Below, piece by piece: positions 33,226 to 42,061 of a stretch of DNA of 64,000 nucleotides. The translations under genes were made by a program, and so were the position numbers. The notes under the pieces are model-generated. The model did not search any database. It saw nothing but the letters and a program-made list of their open reading frames with translations, and was not told where the DNA came from. Each line of letters opens with the position of its first letter. The stretch's first letter is position 1. Source of the DNA: Streptomyces zagrosensis (GTDB lineage Bacteria; Actinomycetota; Actinomycetes; Streptomycetales; Streptomycetaceae); NCBI RefSeq assembly GCF_014203645.1, contig NZ_JACHJL010000013.1, forward strand, positions 124,001 to 188,000, written 5' to 3'.

Positions 33226-34364
33226 ACTGGGCGCGTCCCGCACGCGAGCTCGTCGCCGCTCTCGAAGACCGCGAGGACGTGAAGTCGCCCCGGTTGCGAG
33301 AGGCTGTTATCGGCACGCCTCGTCACGTCTTCCTGCCGTACTACTTCGAGAATCACGGAGGCGCACCGACACTGTGGGTGGCACGTACGGAGACTGACGG
33401 CGACGCGTGGCTGACGCCGATCTACTCGAACACGACCCTGGTCACAGAACTCGACCCGAAGACCGCCAAACAGGTGGACGGCGGCTGGAACGGATTTCCC
33501 ACCTCGTCAAGCACGCAACCCGGTCTGGTCGTTCGGATGCTCGAAACCCTCGGCATCGAATCAGAGCACGATGTTCTCGACGCGGGTCTGGGGACGGGAT
33601 ACCAGGCCGCTTTGATCGCGCACTGCCTGCGCGACTCACGCCAGTTGGTGACGAGTGATATCGGCTCCACCACGCTGGCGCAGGAACGCATGGACACGTT
33701 GGGACACAACCCCACGGTGATCCAGGCGGATGCCACGAAATGGAGCTGGAAAAGGCAGTTCGACAGGATCGTCTTCTCCTTCGGCCTGCCACGAGTGACG
33801 GACACGATCCGACAGGCCATCGCTCCGGGCGGACGCGTCATCGCCAACGTCTTCGGTCCGATCAGCTCGGCACTGGTGGTTCTGGACGCCAAAGACGCCA
33901 AGGAGGAGGGCGTTCTCGAAGGCCGCTTCCTGGCGCACGGAGGCTCCTTCATGCCTGCCAGGCATGAACGATCCGACGCCTTCGAGGCCGATCTGTCGTC
34001 GGCGGCTGAAGGGAGGACAGCCGTACCGATGGCTGACTTCGACAACTACCATTTCTTGTTCCTGCTTGCCGCGCATCTTCCTGGAGTCAACCTTCAGTAC
34101 GGCATCGAGGAGGGTCAGTCGATGCGCCGCCTGGTGCTGCCCGATGGCCGCTGGGGGGAAGCCGTGTACGTGCAGGAGGAGGGGGCTCATCCCCTCTTCT
34201 GTGAGCTGGGCGATGGGGTTTGGGAAACCGTCGAGAGGGTCTGGTCGTGGTGGACGGACAACGGGCGACCTGGCTGGGACGAGTTCGGGCTTACGGTCGC
34301 CGGCGACGGGACACATCGGCTGTGGCACCAAAACCCCATGGGCACATCGTGGGTCCTGAGCTGA
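33213..34364 (+). CDS. Graspetide-system methyltransferase (PIMT-like, TgmC-like)
   Basis: A 383-residue enzyme. The GTG start has GGAGG 5 bp upstream and overlaps the maturase fragment. The N-terminal helix region carries GTPRHVFLPYYFE and YSNTTLVTEL, as in protein L-isoaspartyl methyltransferases. The SAM motif is VLDAGLGTGYQAALIA, with a long C-terminal extension (WSWWTDNGRPGWDEFGLTV). This is the methyltransferase paired with ATP-grasp peptide maturases, thought to act on Asp residues of the modified peptide. Its partner gene is destroyed here, so it is an intact orphan unless it works on a precursor elsewhere. Confidence 0.85.
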   Translation: MSNVNWARPARELVAALEDREDVKSPRLREAVIGTPRHVFLPYYFENHGGAPTLWVARTETDGDAWLTPIYSNTTLVTELDPKTAKQVDGGWNGFPTSSSTQPGLVVRMLETLGIESEHDVLDAGLGTGYQAALIAHCLRDSRQLVTSDIGSTTLAQERMDTLGHNPTVIQADATKWSWKRQFDRIVFSFGLPRVTDTIRQAIAPGGRVIANVFGPISSALVVLDAKDAKEEGVLEGRFLAHGGSFMPARHERSDAFEADLSSAAEGRTAVPMADFDNYHFLFLLAAHLPGVNLQYGIEEGQSMRRLVLPDGRWGEAVYVQEEGAHPLFCELGDGVWETVERVWSWWTDNGRPGWDEFGLTVAGDGTHRLWHQNPMGTSWVLS

Positions 34365-34369
34365 CCCGG

Positions 34370-34720
34370 TCAGGGCAGGTCGCGGGCGCCGAGGCGTAGG
34401 TGTTCGATGTGGTAGACGGCCTCGTCCAGGAGTTGGGCGACGTGGTTGTCGTAGAGGCTGTAGACGATACGGCGGCCCTGTCGGGAACCGGTGACCAGGC
34501 CGAGAGCGCGCAGCAGCCGTAGCTGGTGGGAGACCGCGGACTGCTCCATCCCGACCGCTTCCGCCAGCTCGGTGACCGGGCACGGGCCCTGCCGCAGCCG
34601 GGTGAGCATCATTAGCCGCGACGGCGTCGCGAGGGCCTGGAGCGTGGCGGCGATGGTGGCGGCCGATTCTGCGTCCAGCAGTCCCGCCCGCGTGGTCTCG
34701 CCCTTAGCTCCGTGTCCCAT
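34370..34720 (-). CDS. ArsR/SmtB metal-sensing repressor, CzrA-like
   Basis: A 116-residue winged-helix repressor. The helix-turn-helix is VTELAEAVGMEQSAVSHQLR, and the wing is GRRIVYSLYD. The last helix reads DNHVAQLLDEAVYHIEH: Asp-x-His, ten residues, His-x-x-His, the exact alpha-5 metal-site spacing of the Zn/Co sensor CzrA. There is no Cys in the DNA-binding helix, so it is not an arsenic or cadmium sensor of the ArsR/CadC type. It lacks a ribosome binding site; TACGAT lies 6 bp before the ATG, suggesting a leaderless transcript. It is divergent from the metal ATPase and should repress it until Zn, Co or Ni binds. Confidence 0.88.
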   Translation of the reverse strand: MGHGAKGETTRAGLLDAESAATIAATLQALATPSRLMMLTRLRQGPCPVTELAEAVGMEQSAVSHQLRLLRALGLVTGSRQGRRIVYSLYDNHVAQLLDEAVYHIEHLRLGARDLP

Positions 34721-34748
34721 ACCGCCATCGTAGTCATGGCCGGATACC

Positions 34749-34774
34749 TACACGTGAAGACCTCTTCATGTATA
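34749..34774. promoter_or_regulatory. ArsR-type operator between divergent promoters
   Basis: TACACGTGAAGA and TCTTCATGTATA form a 12-2-12 inverted repeat with two mismatches; the core TGAAGA-CC-TCTTCA is perfect. It lies between GTGAAG and TATGGT, a plausible -35/-10 pair for the ATPase gene 19 bp apart, and just upstream of the ArsR promoter. It is the expected site for the CzrA-like repressor. Confidence 0.75.
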
Positions 34775-34827
34775 CGGCTATGGTGGAGGGTGTCCGCCCG
34801 CCCTCGCCCTCCGAGAGGTACGCCGCC

Positions 34828-36969
34828 ATGGCAGCCCAGCTCGTCGATGAGCACCGCGCACCCTCCTCCACCAGGCCTGGCGGCGCACCGCCGCCGCGGC
34901 GTACCCGGCTCGCCGCCCTACCCGAAGTGCGCTGGGCCGCGCTGGCCGCGCTCGCCTTTGTGCTGGCCTTCCCGCTGGACCTGGCCGGGGCCCCGGCCTG
35001 GGTATGGGGACCGCTGTACGCGCTGAGCTACGCGGCGGGCGGCTGGGAACCGGGCTGGGCGGGCCTCCAGGCACTGCGGGACAAGACACTCGACGTCGAT
35101 CTGCTGATGGTGGTCGCCGCGCTGGGCGCCGCGGGCATCGGCCAGTTCCTCGACGGCGGGCTGCTGATCGTCATCTTCGCCGTTTCCGGCGCCCTTGAGG
35201 CGTTGGCGACCCGGCGCACGGCCGATTCGGTGCGCGGGTTGCTCGACCTGGCACCGGCCACCGCCCTGCGGCTGGCCGATGACGGCGCCGAGCAACGCGT
35301 GAACGTCACGGAACTGCAGGTCCATGACACGGTGTTGGTACGTCCCGGTGAACGGCTGCCCGCGGATGGGACGGTGATCAGCGGCGCGAGCGATGTGGAC
35401 CAGGCGACCATCACCGGCGAGCCGCTGCCGGTGGCCAAGCAGCCGGGGGACACGGTGTTCGCCGGCACCCTCAACGGCACGGGCGCACTGCGGCTGCGCG
35501 TGGATCGGGACGCGTCTGACTCGGTCATCGCCCGCATCGTGGCGATGGTCGAAGAGGCCAGCGAAACGAAGGCCCCGACCCAGTTGTTCATCGAGAAGGT
35601 CGAGCAGCGCTATTCGGTCGGTGTCGTCGTGGCCACCCTCGCGCTGTTCGCGATCCCGCTGGCGTTCGGCGCGGAGTTCACCGCGACACTGCTGCGCGCC
35701 ATGACCTTCATGATCGTGGCGTCACCGTGCGCGGTGGTCCTGGCCACCATGCCGCCCCTGCTTTCGGCCATTGCCAACGCGGGGCGGCACGGCGTCCTGG
35801 TCAAGTCGGCCGTGGTGATGGAGCGGCTCGGCGAGGTGACCCAGGTGGCGCTGGACAAGACCGGCACGCTCACCGAAGGTGCCCCGCGCGTGGCGGCGGT
35901 GCGTGTCCTTGTGGCGCCCGGGCGCCACGGCACGGCCGGCGCGACCGACGCGACCGACCAGGACGGCGAGGCCGCCGCGGATGCCGCCCTGGCGCTGGCC
36001 GCGGCGGCGGAGCACCCGAGCGAGCACCCCCTGGCGCGAGCCGTGGTGAGCGCGGCGCTCGAACGTGGTCTCGCCCTGGAGTCCGCGCACGACTTCGACT
36101 CCGCCCCTGGCAGCGGGGTCCGCGCGGTCATCGGGGGGCGGGAGGTCCGGGTCGGCAGCCCGGCCGCGGTCCTGGGGGGCGCGTCAGGGACGGCGCCGCA
36201 GGCCGCCGCACCGGTGTGGGGACGGCCGCCCAACATGCCGCACCCCGCGTCCGACGTGACGCAGACAACAGCCGAAGCGCCACACCACGTGGCCGGCCTC
36301 CCGCCAGGGGTGGCCGAGGCGTGGAAGGTGGTCGCCGATGAAGAGCGCACGGGCCGTACCGCCGTCGTCCTCACCGTGGACGGCTCCCCCACCGCCGTGC
36401 TGGCCATCGAGGACCGTACGCGCGCGGGTGCGGCCGATGCCGTCACCGCGCTACGCCAACTCACCGGCGCCGAACCCGCCTTGCTCACCGGCGACAACGA
36501 ACGGGCCGCCAGGCGGCTCGCGGATGAGACGGGCATCACCGATGTACGGGCCGGCCTGCTGCCGCAGGACAAGGTGGCGGCCGTACGAGGCTGGGAGGAG
36601 GCCGGGCAGAAGGTGCTCGTCGTCGGCGACGGCGTCAATGACGCCCCCGCGCTCGCCGCCGCGCACAGCGGCCTCGCCATGGGCCGGGCCGGCGCGGACC
36701 TGGCACTGGAGACCGCCGACGCCGTGGTGGTACGCGACGAACTGCGCACCGTTCCGGCGGTGGTGGCCCTCTCCCGGCAGGCGCGCCGAGTGGTACGGCA
36801 GAACCTGGTCATCGCCTCGGTGTGCATCGGGGCACTGGTGGTCTGGGACCTGGTGGGGCATCTGCCGCTGCCGCTCGGTGTGGCGGGCCACGAGGGGTCA
36901 ACCGTGCTGGTGGGCCTGAACGGGTTGCGACTGCTGCGCGGAGCAGCGTGGCGGCGACTGGCGGCGTAG
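34828..36969 (+). CDS. P1B-4-type heavy-metal-exporting ATPase (Co/Zn/Ni)
   Basis: A 713-residue P-type ATPase. This ATG is chosen (GAGAGG upstream) because an in-frame ATG 60 bp earlier falls inside the operator. There is no N-terminal metal-binding Cys domain. Motifs: TGEPLPV (actuator), SPC in membrane helix 6, DKTGTLTEG (phosphorylated Asp), GDGVNDAPALAAA, and HEGST in the last helix. The SPC plus HEG pair defines the P1B-4 group, which exports Co, and in some cases Zn, Ni or Fe. A low-complexity insert lies in the nucleotide-binding domain (residues about 440-490). Divergent from its likely repressor. Confidence 0.9.
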   Translation: MAAQLVDEHRAPSSTRPGGAPPPRRTRLAALPEVRWAALAALAFVLAFPLDLAGAPAWVWGPLYALSYAAGGWEPGWAGLQALRDKTLDVDLLMVVAALGAAGIGQFLDGGLLIVIFAVSGALEALATRRTADSVRGLLDLAPATALRLADDGAEQRVNVTELQVHDTVLVRPGERLPADGTVISGASDVDQATITGEPLPVAKQPGDTVFAGTLNGTGALRLRVDRDASDSVIARIVAMVEEASETKAPTQLFIEKVEQRYSVGVVVATLALFAIPLAFGAEFTATLLRAMTFMIVASPCAVVLATMPPLLSAIANAGRHGVLVKSAVVMERLGEVTQVALDKTGTLTEGAPRVAAVRVLVAPGRHGTAGATDATDQDGEAAADAALALAAAAEHPSEHPLARAVVSAALERGLALESAHDFDSAPGSGVRAVIGGREVRVGSPAAVLGGASGTAPQAAAPVWGRPPNMPHPASDVTQTTAEAPHHVAGLPPGVAEAWKVVADEERTGRTAVVLTVDGSPTAVLAIEDRTRAGAADAVTALRQLTGAEPALLTGDNERAARRLADETGITDVRAGLLPQDKVAAVRGWEEAGQKVLVVGDGVNDAPALAAAHSGLAMGRAGADLALETADAVVVRDELRTVPAVVALSRQARRVVRQNLVIASVCIGALVVWDLVGHLPLPLGVAGHEGSTVLVGLNGLRLLRGAAWRRLAA

Positions 36970-36985
36970 CAGCCGCGCTGTGCCG

Positions 36986-38620
36986 TCAGCCCTTGGCCTC
37001 GGGCGCCGCCCGGCCCGCTCCCGCCGTGTCGGCGGCTGGCCCTGGCTGGCGGCCGGGCAGCACCCAGGACAGCAGCGCCGCCGCTGCGAGCAGGCAGGCC
37101 GCGACCAGCAGCGCGGTGCCGTACCCGTGGTTGAGCGCGGCCAGCGCCCCGTCACCGTCGCCGCGCGCCGCATCGGTACGGCTGGTGGCCACGCTCGCCG
37201 TCACCGCGAGCCCCAGCGAACCGCCCACCTGCTGTGCGCTGTTGAGTACGCCGGATGCCATGCCCGCCTCACCGGCCACGCCCCCCGTGGTTGCCGCACT
37301 GGCCAGCGGCACGAAGCAGGCGCCGATGCCGAGGCTGGTGAGCAGGGAAGGCCCGAGGATGCTGCCCAGGAACGTGCCGTCGATGTCGATGCGGCTGAAC
37401 CACAGCAACCCGAGCGCTCCGGCCGCCGTCCCGGCCACCACCAGCGCCCGCGGCCCGGTGCGTACGTACAGCCGGCTGGAGAGCAGGGCGCTGGCGGTGA
37501 AGCCGACGCAGAAGGGGAGGAAGGCGAGCCCCGTCACGGCTGGGCCGTAGTCGAGAATCCGTTGGAGGTAGAGCGAGACGAAGTAGAAGCTGGCGAACTG
37601 GCCGGAGGCGAGGAGCAGCATCGTCACGTTGGCGCCGCCCACGGCCCGGCGGGCGAGCAGCCCAAGGCGTACCAACGGCTCCTTGGCGCGGCGTAGTTCC
37701 TGCCAGGTGAAGGCGGTGAGCAACACGGCTGCCAGGCCGAAGGTGAGCAGGGTGGCCGCCGAGGTCCAGCCGTCGGTTCCGGTGCGTACCACGCCGTAGA
37801 CGAGCGCGGCCAGCCCCGATGTGGCGAGCAGCGCGCCGACGAGGTCGAGGCGGGGCCGCTGCGCGGGGCGCCCATCGGGCACCTCGCGCCCCGCAGCGAA
37901 CGCAAGGACCACGATCGGCACATTGATCAACAGCACCCAGCGCCAGTTGAGGTATTCGGTCAGGGCTCCGCCGATCAGCACCCCGGATGCGCCCCCGGCG
38001 GCGCCCGCCGCACTCCACAGCCCGAGCGCTCGGGCCCGGCCCGATGCGGGGAAGACGGTGGTGACGATGGTCAGGGCGACGGGCGCGAGGACCGCGGCAC
38101 CGAGCCCCTGCACCGCGCGCGCCGCGACCAGCGTCTGCGGCGTTTGCGCGAGCCCGCCCGCCAGGCTGGCGAGGCCGAACAGCGCGAGCCCAAGCCACAG
38201 CGCCCGGCGGCGCCCGAACAGGTCGGCGGCCCGCCCGCCGAGCAGCAGGAAGCCGCCGAAGACCAGGGTGTAGGCGTTCACCACCCACAGCAGTCCCGCT
38301 TCGGTGAACCCCAACTCGTCCCGCATCGCGGGCAGCGCCACATTCACCACGGAGGCATCGAGCGTCACCATGAACTGCACGCCGACGACCACCGCGAGCA
38401 CCCACCCGTACCGCACCGCACCGCGGGCCGGACCACCGCGTGGGTCACCGGAAGGTTCGCAGGTCAGCGTGGCACCCCCGGCCCTGTCCTGGTCGCCCAC
38501 CGGGGTGCTCCCCCGCGCTGCCTGGTCGGCGCTCGCTGGCCCTTCGGCCGCCCCGCCTTTGCCCGCGGGCTCCTCGTCGCGGTGCCCGCCGTGCGGGGCC
38601 ACCGTCCCCTCCTCGCGCAT
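36986..38620 (-). CDS. DHA2-type MFS drug efflux pump (14 helices)
   Basis: A 544-residue EmrB/QacA-like carrier. An N-terminal charged segment of about 70 residues precedes 14 predicted helices. Motif A is GGRAADLFGRRR, the DHA2/antiporter motif C region is GAAGGASGVLIGG, and the first helix has the typical QFMVTLDASVVNVALP. It probably exports toxic compounds by proton antiport. AAGGGGGAGC precedes the ATG. It is divergent from a TetR regulator and convergent, with a 16-bp gap, with the metal ATPase. Confidence 0.9.
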   Translation of the reverse strand: MREEGTVAPHGGHRDEEPAGKGGAAEGPASADQAARGSTPVGDQDRAGGATLTCEPSGDPRGGPARGAVRYGWVLAVVVGVQFMVTLDASVVNVALPAMRDELGFTEAGLLWVVNAYTLVFGGFLLLGGRAADLFGRRRALWLGLALFGLASLAGGLAQTPQTLVAARAVQGLGAAVLAPVALTIVTTVFPASGRARALGLWSAAGAAGGASGVLIGGALTEYLNWRWVLLINVPIVVLAFAAGREVPDGRPAQRPRLDLVGALLATSGLAALVYGVVRTGTDGWTSAATLLTFGLAAVLLTAFTWQELRRAKEPLVRLGLLARRAVGGANVTMLLLASGQFASFYFVSLYLQRILDYGPAVTGLAFLPFCVGFTASALLSSRLYVRTGPRALVVAGTAAGALGLLWFSRIDIDGTFLGSILGPSLLTSLGIGACFVPLASAATTGGVAGEAGMASGVLNSAQQVGGSLGLAVTASVATSRTDAARGDGDGALAALNHGYGTALLVAACLLAAAALLSWVLPGRQPGPAADTAGAGRAAPEAKG

Positions 38621-38719
38621 GCTGCTCCCCCTTGCGGTGATGTGCGGACGTGGCCGATCGCGCCGTGGCCCGGCGTACGCCGACGAACCCGGGTCCCGAC
38701 CGCGTGGAATCGCCCCGAC

Positions 38720-38750
38720 GAGAATTAACGTACACGTATAATAAAAGTAT
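38720..38750. promoter_or_regulatory. AT-rich divergent promoter region
   Basis: TATAAT (38737-38742) is a perfect -10 hexamer in very GC-rich surroundings, flanked by GAATTAACGTACACG upstream and AAAAGTATC downstream. It lies between the MFS pump and the TetR gene. The best orientation is toward the TetR gene; ACGTACACGT is a small internal palindrome that could bind the regulator. No good -35 hexamer is seen. Confidence 0.45.
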
Positions 38751-38842
38751 CCTCAAGCCTTCCCCGCATGACCTGGGCGGGCGGGGCGCAGGCAAGGAGA
38801 GTTGGGGCGGACCGATGAGGGCGAGACGATGAGGGCAGAGCG

Positions 38843-39565
38843 CTGACCGGCAACGGCACGGCTAGACCAAGGCGAGGGCGGCCACCGCGGCTGTCACGGG
38901 AGCAGATCGTCGAGGCGGCGTACGCGATCATCCTCAAGGAGGGCGCGGAACAGCTCACCATGCGACGGCTGGCCATCGCGCTCGACAGCACGGCGATGGC
39001 CGTCTACCACCATGTGCGGGACAAGGACGAACTGCTGACCCTGGTTCTGGAACACGTCGCGCGAAACCTGCCGCGACCTGCGTTGCCACACGAACCCCGG
39101 GAACGGCTCATGGCGGCGTGCACGCTGATGCACCAGGCGTTCACGGACAACCCGTGGGTGGTGCCCATCGTCGCGCGCGGCGACCTGGTGGGCGTGTCGG
39201 CAATCTGGATGACCGAGGAAATCGTGGCCGCACTCGTCAGCCTCGGGCTGAGCGATGAGCGCGCGTTTTGGACGCACCAGACGATCTGGTACTTCACGGC
39301 GGGTCAGGTCATGTCCACCGTGCCCCGGCCCGATCTGAACCTCGGGGCGGGGGCCCACGAGCCGAGCCGCGAGCAGCCACCGCACTCCATCGAAGTGGCC
39401 ACGGCCGATCGGGACGCGGCCACGTTCCCGCACCTGTCCAAGTTGGCGGGCCGATCACGGCAGTTGGAAGCGGCGTACACCTACCGGATGGGAGTGGAGC
39501 ACGTACTCGACGGAGCGTTGGCCCAGCGCGGCTACGGCACGCAGCCGGCTTCGCGCGAGCGGTAG
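38843..39565 (+). CDS. TetR-family regulator, probable CTG start
   Basis: About 240 residues. The DNA-binding domain runs from LSREQIVEAAYAIILKEG through LTMRRLAIALDSTAMAVYHH, with VRDKDELLTLVLEHVA after it. The only in-frame ATG lies inside the recognition helix region, so translation must begin upstream. Between the last upstream stop (38816) and that ATG there is no ATG, GTG or TTG; CTG at 38843 gives a normal TetR leader (LTGNGTARPRRGRPPRLS) and is preceded by GAGGGCAGAG. Likely local repressor of the divergent MFS pump. If the CTG reading is wrong, the gene may be frameshifted from the nearby ATGs at 38815 or 38829. Confidence 0.8.
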   Translation: MTGNGTARPRRGRPPRLSREQIVEAAYAIILKEGAEQLTMRRLAIALDSTAMAVYHHVRDKDELLTLVLEHVARNLPRPALPHEPRERLMAACTLMHQAFTDNPWVVPIVARGDLVGVSAIWMTEEIVAALVSLGLSDERAFWTHQTIWYFTAGQVMSTVPRPDLNLGAGAHEPSREQPPHSIEVATADRDAATFPHLSKLAGRSRQLEAAYTYRMGVEHVLDGALAQRGYGTQPASRER

Positions 39566-39582
39566 CGGGGGCGCACATGACG

Positions 39583-39624
39583 GCGCGCCGGCCGGGCCGC
39601 GGGAGAGCGGTCCGGCCGGCGCGC
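39583..39624. terminator. Bidirectional terminator
   Basis: GCGCGCCGGCCGG and CCGGCCGGCGCGC form a perfect 13-bp stem, with CCGC/GCGG adding pairs in the loop. It sits between the convergent TetR and ptsI genes. Confidence 0.85.
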
Positions 39625-39694
39625 GAAGGCCGTGCTGGAGAAGCCGTGTTACGCGGCCCGCGCAAGCAGGGCCACCGCAAAGGTGACTGGGCCG

Positions 39695-41365
39695 TCAGGC
39701 AACGCCCAGGGCGTTCCTCGCGGCCTGGCGCGCGTCCTGCGGGGTGTCGGTGGCCAAGGCCGCGCGGGCGGCTGCCTGGCACTCCCCCAGCGTGTGCTGG
39801 GCCAGCGTGGCCCGTACGCGCGCGATGGCGGTGGAGCTCATGGACAGGCTGGTCACGCCCAAGCCGGTCAGAACACAGGCCAACAGCGGGTCTGCGGCGG
39901 CTTCCCCGCACACCCCGCAGCTCTTGTCCGCTAGCTGCGCCGCCTGCGCCGCGGCGTGCACCAGGTCGAGCAGCGCGGGCTGCCACGGGTCCTGAAGCCG
40001 GGCCAGGGAGCCGGTCTGTCGATCTGCCGCGAAGGTGTACTGCGCCAGGTCGTTGGTCCCCAGCGACAGGAAGTCCACCTCGCGCAACAGCGCGCTCGCT
40101 CGCAGGGCGGCCGAGGGGATCTCCACCATGGCGCCCACCTTGGCGGTCAACCCGGCCGCGCGGCATGCGGCGGCGAAGGCCGCCGCGTCCGCCCGGTCGG
40201 CGACCATCGGCGCCATCACCTCAAGCTGCGCCGACAGCCCGTTCGCGGCTCGCGCCAGCGCCTCAAGTTGCCCGGCCAGCACGTCGGGGTGCTCCAAAAG
40301 AGTACGCAGGCCCCGCACGCCAAGGGCCGGGTTCGGCTCCTCGGCCGGGGTCAGGAAGTCCAACGGCTTGTCCGCGCCCGCGTCCAGCGCCCGTACCACC
40401 ACTCGCGAGCCGGGGAAGGCTTCCAGGACCTGCCGGTACGCCTCCTCCTGCACCGCTACCGATGGCGCCTGGCGATGGTCGTCCAGGAACAGGAACTCGG
40501 TCCTAAAGAGCCCCACCCCCTCCGCGCCGGCTGCCACAGCGGCGGCCACGTCCCCGACGCCGCCGATGTTGGCCAGCAACGGCACCGCGTGCCCGTCGCT
40601 CGTGGCGCCCGGTCCGCTGATCGCCGTCACCGCGGCCCGGCGCTGCTCGGCCCGTGCCACCAACTCGGCACGGCGCTGCGCACTCGGCTCGACCACCACC
40701 TGTCCATCGGCGCCATCAAGGGCCACCAGCGTGCCCTCGGCCAGTTCCCCGGCGCCGGGCACCGCCACCACGGCGGGGACCCCGAGCGCCCGCGCGAGGA
40801 TCGCGCTGTGGCTCGTGGGCCCGCCCTCCTGGGTCACAAACCCCAGCACGAGCGCCGGGTCGAGCAGCGCCGTGTCGGCCGGCGCCAAATCGCGTGCGAC
40901 CAGCACATACGGATGGTCGCTGTCGGGCACTCCCGGCATCGGTACGCCCAGCAGTCGTGCGACCAGCCGGTTGCGTACATCGTCCAGGTCCGCGACCCGG
41001 CCCGCCAGATACTCACCCGCGCCAAGGAGCAGCACCCGATACGAGGCGAACGCGTCGTACACCGCGCGCTCGGCCGTGCCGCCATCGGCGATTCGCCGCT
41101 CCACATCGGTGGCCAGGTCCGGGTCCCGTGCCATCAGCGCCTGCGCTTCGAGTACGGCCTGCGCCTCACCGCCCGCCAGGTTGCCCCGGGCCACCAGATC
41201 GGCGGCCACCCACTCCACTGCCTGCCGTGCGCGCGCCTGTTCCCGCTCCACCTCATCGGCCGCGACACTGCGCACTGGCGGCTCCAGTACGGCAGTTCCC
41301 ATGTGCCGCACCTCGCCCACCGCCACTCCGTCGCTCACCCCGACGCCACGCAGCACCGTCTCCAT
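39695..41365 (-). CDS. ptsI: PTS enzyme I
   Basis: A 556-residue phosphoenolpyruvate-protein phosphotransferase, the first enzyme of the sugar phosphotransferase system. It moves phosphate from PEP to HPr. The start METVLRGVGVSDGVAVGEV is typical; an ATG three codons earlier is less likely. Active-site His lies in GGPTSHSAILAR, PEP-binding blocks are LFRTEFLFLDD and DFLSLGTNDLAQYTFAADR, and the C-terminal Cys is in CGVCGEAAAD. It lies behind crr with a 131-bp gap and is likely co-regulated with it. ptsH is not in the window. Confidence 0.95.
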   Translation of the reverse strand: METVLRGVGVSDGVAVGEVRHMGTAVLEPPVRSVAADEVEREQARARQAVEWVAADLVARGNLAGGEAQAVLEAQALMARDPDLATDVERRIADGGTAERAVYDAFASYRVLLLGAGEYLAGRVADLDDVRNRLVARLLGVPMPGVPDSDHPYVLVARDLAPADTALLDPALVLGFVTQEGGPTSHSAILARALGVPAVVAVPGAGELAEGTLVALDGADGQVVVEPSAQRRAELVARAEQRRAAVTAISGPGATSDGHAVPLLANIGGVGDVAAAVAAGAEGVGLFRTEFLFLDDHRQAPSVAVQEEAYRQVLEAFPGSRVVVRALDAGADKPLDFLTPAEEPNPALGVRGLRTLLEHPDVLAGQLEALARAANGLSAQLEVMAPMVADRADAAAFAAACRAAGLTAKVGAMVEIPSAALRASALLREVDFLSLGTNDLAQYTFAADRQTGSLARLQDPWQPALLDLVHAAAQAAQLADKSCGVCGEAAADPLLACVLTGLGVTSLSMSSTAIARVRATLAQHTLGECQAAARAALATDTPQDARQAARNALGVA

Positions 41366-41496
41366 CACACCCATCTCCCGTTCCACCCGACGAAACCCGC
41401 GCATCCGCGTCCGCGTATGTGGCGCGGACACGCCGACGCGGGGCGGTTGCCCCGCCCCGCACCTCAATCGGGTGGCCACGGCCACCCGCTCTTGCT

Positions 41497-41946
41497 CTAC
41501 TGCCAGCGGAAGAGAACGCCGTCCGGGGCGATCTCCCCCTCCTCCACGACCTCGCTGAGCGCATCGGCGGTGGCCTCAAGGGCAACCACCGGGCACACCG
41601 GCGACTTCCCGGCGCGCTCCACCTCGGCGGGATTCCAGCGCACCACCGGGTCGCCAAGTTCTACGGTGTCGCCCTTGCTGACCAGCAGTTCGAAGCCCTC
41701 GCCGGCCAGCTGGACGGTGTCGATGCCCAGGTGCGTGAGCACCCCGTGGCCCTCCCCATCGACGACCACGAACGCATGCGGGTGCAACGAGACGATGACG
41801 CCGCCCACGGGAGCGACGGCCACGCCCTCCTCGCGTACCGGGTCGATGGCGGTGCCGGGGCCGACCATCGCACCGGAGAACACCGGGTCAGGAACAGCGG
41901 CGAGACCGATGGCACGCCCGGCCAGCGGGGACATCACGAGGGACAT
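41497..41946 (-). CDS. crr: PTS EIIA component (glucose-family IIA)
   Basis: A 149-residue soluble IIA domain, the usual length. The phosphorylated His is in LTHLGIDTVQL and the assisting His in SLHPHAFVVVDGEGHG. It receives phosphate from HPr and passes it to IIB domains such as that of the GlcNAc permease. It starts at MSLVMSPLAGRAIGL with AAAGG upstream. It lies between the SIS gene and ptsI; crr-ptsI adjacency is standard in streptomycetes, where DasR controls it. Confidence 0.93.
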   Translation of the reverse strand: MSLVMSPLAGRAIGLAAVPDPVFSGAMVGPGTAIDPVREEGVAVAPVGGVIVSLHPHAFVVVDGEGHGVLTHLGIDTVQLAGEGFELLVSKGDTVELGDPVVRWNPAEVERAGKSPVCPVVALEATADALSEVVEEGEIAPDGVLFRWQ

Positions 41947-42061
41947 GGAAAGCCTTTCAACAGCGAGGGTAGGAAGTGCCGGGCACGGCGACGGCCCGAG
42001 CACGCGGCGGCCGACGAGCGCTGTCGCTGCCCGTCGGCACACCACGGCGATATGACATGGC

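Noticed and set aside
34768..34827. ATG at 34768 as start of the metal ATPase
   Set aside because: It lies within the operator palindrome and has no ribosome binding site; the ATG at 34828 has GAGAGG upstream.
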